Below, piece after piece: positions 1 to 5,477 of a stretch of DNA of 7,605 nt (its first letter is position 1; each line of letters begins with the position of its first letter). Position numbers and translations under genes: made by a program. Where the stretch lies: NCBI GenBank assembly GCA_031258755.1, contig JAIRMK010000169.1:1-7605 (forward strand). The letters are read 5' to 3'. The notes beneath the pieces are model-generated. The model was not told the origin of the DNA. It worked only from the letters and a program-made list of their open reading frames with translations, and did no database searches. This stretch comes from Prevotellaceae bacterium. Lineage in GTDB: Bacteria > Bacteroidota > Bacteroidia > Bacteroidales > UBA932.

Positions 1-53
1 CGTTCGGTCGCGCCGTTTTTACTTCTCACTTGTGTAATCTTCACTTTTGCCAT
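1..53 (-). CDS. rpmD: 50S ribosomal protein L30 (uL30), N-terminal fragment
   Basis: Only the first 17 codons are present; the gene continues past the left edge. The peptide reads MAKVKITQVRSKNGATE, which fits the beta-strand start of bacterial L30 (the usual Bacteroidota form is MAxIKIxQVKSRIG). L30 is a small protein of the large ribosomal subunit. It follows rpsE by 12 nt, exactly where L30 sits in the spc operon, and position supports the call as much as sequence does. A GGAG element overlapping the rpsE stop region (about 63-67, read on the minus strand) sits about 10 nt upstream of the ATG and may act as its ribosome binding site. The call would be ambiguous without the neighbours, because the fragment is so short. 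Confidence 0.88.
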   Translation of the reverse strand, partial: MAKVKITQVRSKNGATE

Positions 54-65
54 AGTCGCTGTCTC

Positions 66-581
66 CTATCCTTTAAATACTTTTTGCATGGGCACGCCGC
101 GTACGCCGGCTACGGTATAAGCGTCGCGCAGTTCGAGCAACGCGTTTACGGTAGCTTTTACCAAGTTGTGCGGGTTCGACGAGCCTTTCGATTTGGCCAA
201 TACATCGTGAATGCCCACACTTTCAAATACCGCGCGCATAGCGCCTCCCGCCTTCACGCCGGTACCTTCGGCCGCAGGTTTCATAAACACTTGCGCCCCG
301 CCGAATTTAGCGGTTTGCTCATGCGGAATGGTGCGTTTATTCAACGGAATTTTCACCAGATTTTTCTTGGCGTCTTCAATGCCTTTGGAAATGGCCGAAG
401 TCACCTCGCCGGCTTTTCCCAAGCCATAACCTACTACTCCGTTTTCATCGCCCACCACCACGATGGCGGCAAAGCTGAAATGGCGTCCCCCCTTGGTTAC
501 CTTCGTAACCCGTTGGATGGCCACCAGACGGTCTTTCAACTCCAAGTCGGTAGTCTTTACTTTTTTTACGTTTGTCGTCAT
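66..581 (-). CDS. rpsE: 30S ribosomal protein S5 (uS5)
   Basis: The product is 171 residues, a normal length for bacterial S5, which sits at the back of the small subunit near the mRNA entry channel and affects translational fidelity. The N-terminal double-stranded-RNA-binding fold shows GGRHFSFAA at 31-39 and GYGLGKAGEV at 51-60. The C-terminal fold shows KPAAEGTGVKAGGAMRAVFE at 101-120 and GSSNPHNLVKAT at 133-144. The ATG at 581 gives the usual short polar leader. It follows rplR by 9 nt and precedes rpmD by 12 nt, so it is surely cotranscribed with both. No Shine-Dalgarno sequence is visible before the start; the leader is AT-rich, as is common in Bacteroidota. Nothing in the protein looks damaged. 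Confidence 0.98.
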   Translation of the reverse strand: MTTNVKKVKTTDLELKDRLVAIQRVTKVTKGGRHFSFAAIVVVGDENGVVGYGLGKAGEVTSAISKGIEDAKKNLVKIPLNKRTIPHEQTAKFGGAQVFMKPAAEGTGVKAGGAMRAVFESVGIHDVLAKSKGSSNPHNLVKATVNALLELRDAYTVAGVRGVPMQKVFKG

Positions 582-590
582 AGTGTCTAT

Positions 591-953
591 TTAGAATTTA
601 AGACCCCCTTCGCGGGCGGCGTCTGCTAAATTTTTTACTCTTCCATGATACAGATACCCGCCACGGTCGAACGACACGGTGGTGATACCCTTTTCCGCAG
701 CACGTTCGGCGGCCAGCTTGCCCACCAATTTGGCCACTTCGGCGCCCGGTTTGCCTTTCACGGCGTCGGCCAGCGATTTATCGCGCGAAGAGGCGGCAGC
801 CAACGTGACGCCGGCCACATCGTCGATAAATTGTACGTATATAGATTTGTTGCTGCGAAACACCGACATGCGGGGACGTTGCGCCGTACCGCTAACCACC
901 TTGCGGATGCGGTATCTGATTCTCTGTCTTCTTTCAGTTTTTGATATTGCCAT
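591..953 (-). CDS. rplR: 50S ribosomal protein L18 (uL18)
   Basis: The product is 120 residues, typical of bacterial L18, the protein that binds 5S rRNA together with L5 and docks it on the central protuberance. The basic N-terminus (KTERRQRIRYRIRK, 5-18) is followed by the conserved core RPRMSVFRSNKSIYVQFIDD (26-45), and the C-terminus carries the typical FDRGGYLYHGRVKNLADAAREGG (95-117 region). The ATG at 953 lies 15 nt after the rplF stop. A good Shine-Dalgarno sequence, AGGGAGG (complement of 961-967), sits 7 nt before the ATG, which contrasts with many genes in this block and supports this start. Confidence 0.98.
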   Translation of the reverse strand: MAISKTERRQRIRYRIRKVVSGTAQRPRMSVFRSNKSIYVQFIDDVAGVTLAAASSRDKSLADAVKGKPGAEVAKLVGKLAAERAAEKGITTVSFDRGGYLYHGRVKNLADAAREGGLKF

Positions 954-968
954 AATGCGTCCTCCCTG

Positions 969-1529
969 TTATTTTGCACTGGCCGACTTTCCGGCTTTCC
1001 GGCGAAGTTGCTCGCCCACAAATTTAATACCTTTTCCTTTATACGGCTCAGGTTTGCGCAACGAACGAATTTTCGCCGCTACCTGTCCAATCAATTGCTT
1101 GTCGTGACTTTTCAGCGTCAGCGTGGGGTTTGTCCCCTTCTTCACCGCTTCGGCCACCGCCTTTACTTCTTTCGGTATTTCGAAATGAATATCGTGCGAG
1201 TAGCCCAGGCTGAACTCCAGCACCTGGCCTTTTACTTCCACCCGGTAACCCACGCCCACCAACTCCTGTTGAATGGTGTATCCTTCCGACACGCCCTTCA
1301 CCATGTTCGCAATCAACGCGCGGTAGAGACCGTGCATCGAGCGGTGGCGGGGCTGGTCGGTAGGGCGTTTCACCGTAACCACATTTCCCTCTACGGTCAC
1401 CGAAATGTCAGCATCTACTTTCTGCTGCAATTCACCGAGCGGGCCTTTAACCGCAACCACATTCCCGGGATTCACCTTTATGGTTACCCCTTGTGGCAGG
1501 TTTACAGGTAATTTTCCTATCCGTGACAT
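969..1529 (-). CDS. rplF: 50S ribosomal protein L6 (uL6)
   Basis: The product is 186 residues, normal for Bacteroidota L6, a two-domain protein that binds 23S rRNA near the sarcin-ricin loop and the factor-binding site. Seen in the sequence are the start MSRIGKLPVNLPQGV, RSMHGLYRALIANMVKGVSEG (63-83), the mid-protein VGVGYR (91-96), and the C-terminal signature PEPYKGKGIKF (160-170) followed by a basic tail. The start at 1529 is the first ATG after a 53-bp AT-rich spacer that separates it from rpsH. There is no Shine-Dalgarno sequence; the leader reads A-rich (TTAATTAAAAACAA) on the coding strand. The rplR gene follows after 15 nt. Confidence 0.98.
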   Translation of the reverse strand: MSRIGKLPVNLPQGVTIKVNPGNVVAVKGPLGELQQKVDADISVTVEGNVVTVKRPTDQPRHRSMHGLYRALIANMVKGVSEGYTIQQELVGVGYRVEVKGQVLEFSLGYSHDIHFEIPKEVKAVAEAVKKGTNPTLTLKSHDKQLIGQVAAKIRSLRKPEPYKGKGIKFVGEQLRRKAGKSASAK

Positions 1530-1543
1530 TTGTTTTTAATTAA

Positions 1544-1572
1544 ATCTATTATCTATTAATCTATTATCTATT
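1544..1572. repeat. Heptamer tandem repeat (ATCTATT x4) in the rpsH-rplF spacer
   Basis: On the plus strand the heptamer ATCTATT occurs at 1544-1550, 1551-1557, 1559-1565 and 1566-1572, that is, two tandem pairs split by one extra A. On the mRNA strand this is AATAGAT repeated. It fills over half of the 53-bp spacer (1530-1582) between the rpsH stop and the rplF ATG. It is seen directly. Function is unknown: it could be slippage-generated spacer DNA or an unstructured translation-enhancing leader. Confidence 0.9.
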
Positions 1573-1582
1573 AGTCTGTGTT

Positions 1583-1978
1583 CTAATACACATAACAAAT
1601 CACTTCGCCGCCCACATTCTGTACCACCGCTTCCTTATCGGTCATAATGCCTTTGGAGGTGGACAGGATGGCGATACCCAAGCCGTTCAACACGCGCGGC
1701 ATGTTTTGCACATCGGTGTATTGACGCAAGCCCGGTGTGCTGATGCGCTGCAACTTTTTAATCGCCGGCCGTTTCGTGTCGGGATGATATTTCAATGCAA
1801 TTTTAATGGTGTTCGAAGGATTGCCTTCAATGATTTTGTAGGCCAGGATGTAGCCTTTTTCATGCAGAATGCGGGTAAGTTCCAGTTTCATTTTCGAAGC
1901 GGGAATTTCCACTACCTTATGTCCGACATTCACTGCATTGCGAATTCTTGTGAGAAAGTCTGCTATTGGATCAGTCAT
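1583..1978 (-). CDS. rpsH: 30S ribosomal protein S8 (uS8)
   Basis: The product is 131 residues, the usual bacterial S8 length. S8 binds helix 21 of 16S rRNA in the central domain and, in E. coli, represses the spc operon at the L5 start; whether that regulation exists here cannot be seen. Evidence is the N-terminus MTDPIADFLTRIRNA, the central LKYHP and RISTPGLRQY (79-87), and the family signature GIAILSTSKGIMTDKEA (101-117), ending GGEVICYVY. The ATG at 1978 follows an unusually long 82-bp spacer after rpsN and has an A-rich leader (AAAAAAACAAAACA) without a Shine-Dalgarno sequence. A second spacer of 53 bp separates it from rplF, so rpsH is the most isolated gene of the cluster. Confidence 0.98.
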   Translation of the reverse strand: MTDPIADFLTRIRNAVNVGHKVVEIPASKMKLELTRILHEKGYILAYKIIEGNPSNTIKIALKYHPDTKRPAIKKLQRISTPGLRQYTDVQNMPRVLNGLGIAILSTSKGIMTDKEAVVQNVGGEVICYVY

Positions 1979-1999
1979 TGTTTTGTTTTTTTAATTTCA

Positions 2000-2011
2000 G
2001 CGCTCCTGCGC
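2000..2011 (-). other. Small GC hairpin in the rpsH leader
   Basis: In the otherwise AT-rich rpsN-rpsH spacer, GCGC (2000-2003) and GCGC (2008-2011) flank a 4-nt loop. On the mRNA strand it reads GCGC-AGGA-GCGC, so the loop shows a Shine-Dalgarno-like AGGA, but about 20 nt from the rpsH ATG, too far for normal use. The 4-bp stem is short, so chance is possible. Confidence 0.35.
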
Positions 2012-2028
2012 CCGATATCCTTTATTAG

Positions 2029-2056
2029 TTAAGAGTTAAGAACTAAGAGTTAAGAG
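2029..2056. repeat. Heptamer tandem repeat (TTAAGAG x4) in the rpsN-rpsH spacer
   Basis: Four successive 7-bp units are read on the plus strand: TTAAGAG (2029-2035), TTAAGAA (2036-2042), CTAAGAG (2043-2049) and TTAAGAG (2050-2056). The coding-strand form is CTCTTAA. The array starts 4 bp after the rpsN stop codon. Similar CTCTTAA-type arrays are, from memory, frequent between genes in Bacteroidota. No ORF or strong hairpin is associated with it. Confidence 0.9.
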
Positions 2057-2060
2057 TTTT

Positions 2061-2330
2061 TTACCAGCTTGCTTTGCGCACACCCGGGATCAGGCCTTTG
2101 CTGGCCATCTCGCGGAATTGGATACGGCTGATGCCGAATATACGCATGTAACCTTTTGGGCGGCCGGTAAGCGAACAACGGTTGTGTAAACGAACAGGGC
2201 TTGCATTTCTGGGCAATTTGGCCAACCCGGCGTAGTCGCCCGCTTCCTTCAGGGCTTTGCGTTTTTCTGCATATTTCGCCGCTAACTTTGCACGTTTCAC
2301 TTCGCGTGCTTTCATTGATTCTTTTGCCAT
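2061..2330 (-). CDS. rpsN: 30S ribosomal protein S14 (uS14), zinc-free type
   Basis: The product is 89 residues, the length of the long S14 form, which helps assemble the 30S head. The signature RNASPVRLHNRC (41-52) and LTGRPKGYMRIFGISRIQFREMA (54-76) are clear, ending GVRKASW. Only one cysteine (Cys52) is present, so this is the C-minus paralog that does not bind zinc, as in most Bacteroidota. The ATG at 2330 is 3 nt from the rplE stop, pointing to translational coupling. No Shine-Dalgarno sequence is visible. Downstream, a repeat-filled 82-bp spacer separates it from rpsH. Confidence 0.98.
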   Translation of the reverse strand: MAKESMKAREVKRAKLAAKYAEKRKALKEAGDYAGLAKLPRNASPVRLHNRCSLTGRPKGYMRIFGISRIQFREMASKGLIPGVRKASW

Positions 2331-2333
2331 AGT

Positions 2334-2942
2334 TTACTTTTTGTTAGCGTTTTTAAAAGGTAATCCGAATCCGCGAAGCAGTGCATATGCTTCTTTATCA
2401 TTCCCGGCGGTGGTTACGAACGAAATTTCCATGCCGAGGATTTTCGTAATTTTATCAATGTCAATTTCAGGGAAAATGATTTGTTCCTTGATGCCCAACG
2501 AGTAATTGCCGCGTCCGTCGAACTTGTCGGTAATACCTTGAAAGTCGCGGATACGGGGCAATGACACCGATACCAGGCGGTCTAAAAACTCATACATTTT
2601 CGCACGGCGCAACGTCACTTTCACCCCGATGGGCATGCCCCTGCGCAGTTTGAAGTTTGAAATATCCTTCTTTGAAAAAGTTTGAATGGCTTTCTGGCCG
2701 GCAATCGCGGTCAGTTCATTTTGCGCCACTTCAATCAGCTTTTTATCGCTTACGGCGGCGCCCACACCCTGGTTAATGGTGATTTTTTCGAGGCGCGGAA
2801 CTTGCATTACCGATTTGTAATTAAATTCCTTCATCAGCGCGGCAACAATTTCTTCTTTGTACTTTTTTTGCAGAGCCGGAATGTATCCCGAGGGCACAGG
2901 TTGTTGCGCTCCTGTTGCTTTTGCTCCTTCTTTCTTTGCCAT
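2334..2942 (-). CDS. rplE: 50S ribosomal protein L5 (uL5) with N-terminal extension
   Basis: L5 binds 5S rRNA and contacts P-site tRNA. The 202-residue product has the core motifs PRLEKITINQGVG (49-61), DKKLIEVAQNEL (66-77), GQKA (82-85), KLRRGMPIGVKVTLR (98-112), FDGRGNYSLGIKEQIIFPEI (141-160) and the end GFGLPFKNANKK. Bacteroidota L5 is usually about 185 residues; here a roughly 18-residue Lys/Ala/Gln-rich leader precedes GYIPALQKKY. The ATG at 2942 overlaps the rplX stop by one base (TAATG) and has a good GAGGAG sequence 8 nt upstream, which supports this long start. No in-frame Met exists between this one and Met37 inside the conserved region. Confidence 0.97.
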   Translation of the reverse strand: MAKKEGAKATGAQQPVPSGYIPALQKKYKEEIVAALMKEFNYKSVMQVPRLEKITINQGVGAAVSDKKLIEVAQNELTAIAGQKAIQTFSKKDISNFKLRRGMPIGVKVTLRRAKMYEFLDRLVSVSLPRIRDFQGITDKFDGRGNYSLGIKEQIIFPEIDIDKITKILGMEISFVTTAGNDKEAYALLRGFGLPFKNANKK

Positions 2943-3265
2943 TATTTAATCTCCTCTCCCGATTTTTTCGCGTAGCGTACTAATTTTCCTTTGTCGTTCA
3001 GGCGGCGGCCGATGCGCGTAGGCCCTCCCTGTGAAGGGTCAACCACCTGCAAGTTCGAAAGGTGTATGGTAGCTTCCTGTTTGATAATACCGCCTTGCGG
3101 GTGTTTGGCGCTCGGCTTGGTGTGTTTGCTCACTAAGTTGATACCTTCCACAATCGCACGGTTCTTGGCGGGCAATACTTCCAGCACCTTGCCGGTTTTC
3201 CCGCGGTCGTCGCCGGCATTCACATACACGGTATCGCCTTTTTTAATATGTAGTTTCTTATTCAT
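2942..3265 (-). CDS. rplX: 50S ribosomal protein L24 (uL24)
   Basis: L24 is an assembly-initiator protein of the large subunit that binds 23S rRNA near its 5' end. From the chosen ATG at 3265 the product is 107 residues, standard for the family: MNKKLHIKKGDTVYVNAG opens the KOW motif (about 5-33, with GDDRGKTGKV at 17-27), followed by EGINLVSKHTKPSA (40-53), GGIIKQEA (58-65), PTRIGRR and KKSGEEIK at the end. Longer readings starting upstream run into the DUF6705-like gene and are not supported by homology. There is no Shine-Dalgarno sequence. The preceding gene is not rplN as normally expected but the accessory gene ending 11 nt upstream, so expression of L24 and everything after it depends on reading through the inserted cassette, unless an unseen promoter exists. 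Confidence 0.97.
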   Translation of the reverse strand: MNKKLHIKKGDTVYVNAGDDRGKTGKVLEVLPAKNRAIVEGINLVSKHTKPSAKHPQGGIIKQEATIHLSNLQVVDPSQGGPTRIGRRLNDKGKLVRYAKKSGEEIK

Positions 3266-3276
3266 AATTATAAACA

Positions 3277-3861
3277 TCATTCTACTTTCGTTAGTATTAC
3301 ATCTTTGGGCACCGACCACGTGGGGTCTCTTTCTCGAAGCTCTTCTCCCGGCTTCAATAAAACTACGCCCTCCGGTTCTCGCATTATTTTCCAATGCAGT
3401 TGCGCAGGGGTGCCCGGAATAAGTGTCAATGTTCCCATGCCCCTTTTATTTTTAATCCTGTCCCTAAAAGCCAAACGAAGTTCATTGGGATCTACGTTTT
3501 CTTCATCAAGTTCCGCATTATTGGCAGAAATACTCATGATTTTATAATCAAACGTGGTAGATTCTTCTACTATTTGGATACAATCCGATACCACCTCCCC
3601 ATCGCGGACATACACATGTCCGCCGTAAATCCGCTCGTTTAAATATGTTCCGTCATAATCATGGTAGTCTTTATCTTTTTTTAACACGATCCTGAACACA
3701 TCGGCGCCCGCACGGTATTCCCACGTGCCTACATAGGCGTCCAAATTCTTGCTAAAAGATTCCGGTACGTCTGTGTCAATAGGAATAAATTGCCCTTGGG
3801 CGCTCAGCAATATTGCGCCACAACACAAGCTAATAATTATCAAAATCTTCTTCATAGTCAT
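3277..3861 (-). CDS. Secreted DUF6705-like protein of unknown function (cassette gene 2)
   Basis: The 194-residue product begins with a clear Sec signal peptide: Lys4-Lys5, a hydrophobic stretch ILIIISLCCGAILL (6-19) and probable cleavage after Ala21 (LSA|QG). There is no good lipobox, so a periplasmic or outer-surface protein is likely. Start at Met1 (3861) or Met3 (3855) is equally possible. The mature part opens IPIDTDVPES (26-35) and has YVGTWEYRAGADVFRIVLKK (43-62), a Y-rich stretch around 66-82, FRDR (132-135) and a C-terminal WSVPKDVIL. This pattern (IPLxT... GTWxY... LTIxLKK...) is what I recall of DUF6705, a family of uncharacterised Bacteroidota exported proteins; the match is from memory. 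It starts 7 nt after the lipoprotein gene, so they form a pair. Its TGA lies 11 nt before rplX. No Shine-Dalgarno sequence. A role as partner or immunity protein for the upstream product is speculation. Confidence 0.85.
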   Translation of the reverse strand: MTMKKILIIISLCCGAILLSAQGQFIPIDTDVPESFSKNLDAYVGTWEYRAGADVFRIVLKKDKDYHDYDGTYLNERIYGGHVYVRDGEVVSDCIQIVEESTTFDYKIMSISANNAELDEENVDPNELRLAFRDRIKNKRGMGTLTLIPGTPAQLHWKIMREPEGVVLLKPGEELRERDPTWSVPKDVILTKVE

Positions 3862-3868
3862 ATATTAT

Positions 3869-5476
3869 TTAATCACACGGTTGTGTGGTTATTCGTTTTG
3901 TTTTAGTATTATATTTAACAGCATCCCATGTGTTTTGAGAATATCTGATGTTATCTACTTTCCATAACGATAACCCTGAGCCGTTGATAAATTTGGTAAA
4001 ACGTTTTTCTGCCTCTGAAACATTATATAAACTAATTTTATCATCTATCATTTTCATAATATATTCAGGGTTACCACTCCCCAACCTGTACTCTTGGGCA
4101 AATTGTTCGAATAAAAACGGGTCGGTAATAGCCAGCGCATAACCACTGCCCAGGTGGTTTACCACACCAAACAAAAAGGAAGACAAATTTGTATATAGAT
4201 GGCCAGCATAAATCTGGTATAACGACATTAAATCCCGGCCGGAAAATATAATACCGGCGCCTGACGGGTGAGAATGAAACATCCAATTGTAAGTTCCGCC
4301 ATTCAGATTTGGAAAACCTGCTTCTCCCGTAATACCTTCTCTGCTGCCTGTTGTATTCATACCATTATAAAAAGCCCCAAATCTCGCTACTTCATTCGAT
4401 TTTGTTTGCGCTTCACCTTTTAAAAGATTAGCCGCACCATTTAATATGGCATCTTGCGCCATTTGTTTTGCCTTATAGCAATCTTTCGTAATAAACTTAG
4501 CCACATAGGTCTGATTCTGGCTTACAGTCAGCGCATAGGTGTGATCCGTAGAAACCACGCTTCCATTTAACATCCAGTGCTCAAATACATAATCTTCCTT
4601 CATCGCCTGTGCGGAAATAGAAATTAATTTTCCTCCCGGAAATGTGCCCCCGCCTGTAGCCATACCGCCCGTGGTCGCAGACACGGTAATCGTATAGGTG
4701 CTCGTTTGATTGTTATTACTATTATTGTTATTGCCACTACCGCCGCCGCCACCACCAGAGTCGAAGTCGCCTATATATACACTTTCAACATAATAATAGG
4801 TAGGCATTGAATAGTATTCACAAGTTGTTATGCAACCTTTTTCTACCCATTCCCCGTCGCCTACACTAACATACCCGCACATTGTTGAACAAATTGATAC
4901 GATCATATTTGGACGGATATCACCCGAAGAAGCAGCACCTATGTTATTATTTTCTTGAATTTCAAATCTCACATTCTTCCGCTCTGTAGGCAACCCTAAT
5001 TTAAACCGGAAATAATCGTACAATAAATTTAAATCCAGCGCAAAAGCAGTATCACTTAATGCTAATGGCGCCGCTGACATTCCATAATACACAGTATCAC
5101 TATCCAAACAATTGTCAAAGCACCATAAACCGACTATATCCTTTGCCAAAGAATCATACATGGGCACTAAAATACGCACCGCAGAATCTACTGTTACACT
5201 TTCGCTCTCATCCCATAACGGTTGCCCATAAAACTCTACGGACTGTTGTACTATGCCGCTGCTTTGTTCATCTTTATATTTTAATGCCGCAATGATCCTG
5301 ACTTTTAAAGAATCTTCCCTGTTTTTGTACGCAAAAAAGGCGGCATCAGAAATAATAGTAGAAACAGGCTGTTCCGTCTCTACTACATCCAACAAAGATG
5401 TATTTTCTCCTTTTTGACAAGAAAACATCATCATGATGATCAAACAACCTATTATGCATACAAAACAACGTTTCAT
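3869..5476 (-). CDS. Surface lipoprotein with InlB B-repeat-like and JAB/JAMM-like domains (cassette gene 1)
   Basis: The 535-residue product starts MKRCFVCIIGCLIIMMMFSC, a lipoprotein signal with lipidated Cys20; the following QKGE resembles the Bacteroidota lipoprotein export signal (QKDDE type), suggesting surface exposure. Residues 21-238 are unrecognised and hold two CxxxC pairs (196/200, 215/219). A flexible linker rich in Gly and Asn spans 240-257. Residues 259-329 look like an InlB-type B repeat (YTITVSATTGG, FEHWMLNGSVV, YVAKF). Residues 360-465 resemble a JAB/MPN metalloprotease-like fold: HSHPSG at 401-406 and SGRD at 412-415, with Glu362 a possible catalytic glutamate. The spacing between HSH and S is 8, not the canonical 7, so activity is uncertain. 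The tail ends TTQPCD. Base composition is visibly more AT-rich than the flanking ribosomal genes, suggesting acquisition. The ATG is 1 nt after the rplN stop. A surface effector, toxin or adhesin-like function is inference. Confidence 0.88.
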   Translation of the reverse strand: MKRCFVCIIGCLIIMMMFSCQKGENTSLLDVVETEQPVSTIISDAAFFAYKNREDSLKVRIIAALKYKDEQSSGIVQQSVEFYGQPLWDESESVTVDSAVRILVPMYDSLAKDIVGLWCFDNCLDSDTVYYGMSAAPLALSDTAFALDLNLLYDYFRFKLGLPTERKNVRFEIQENNNIGAASSGDIRPNMIVSICSTMCGYVSVGDGEWVEKGCITTCEYYSMPTYYYVESVYIGDFDSGGGGGGSGNNNNSNNNQTSTYTITVSATTGGMATGGGTFPGGKLISISAQAMKEDYVFEHWMLNGSVVSTDHTYALTVSQNQTYVAKFITKDCYKAKQMAQDAILNGAANLLKGEAQTKSNEVARFGAFYNGMNTTGSREGITGEAGFPNLNGGTYNWMFHSHPSGAGIIFSGRDLMSLYQIYAGHLYTNLSSFLFGVVNHLGSGYALAITDPFLFEQFAQEYRLGSGNPEYIMKMIDDKISLYNVSEAEKRFTKFINGSGLSLWKVDNIRYSQNTWDAVKYNTKTKRITTQPCD

Positions 5477-5477
5477 T

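Noticed and set aside
30..629. Plus-strand 199-codon frame opposite rpsE
   Set aside because: It is a shadow of the rpsE codons with no family resemblance; the minus-strand S5 is certain.
1019..1026. TAAATTTG (minus strand) as an internal promoter in rplF
   Set aside because: It matches the -7 box but no -33 box lies at the right distance, and it is inside a conserved coding region.
3266..3394. Longer rplX reading from 3394
   Set aside because: The added N-terminus lies over the DUF6705-like gene in another frame; MNKKLHIKKGD is the family start.
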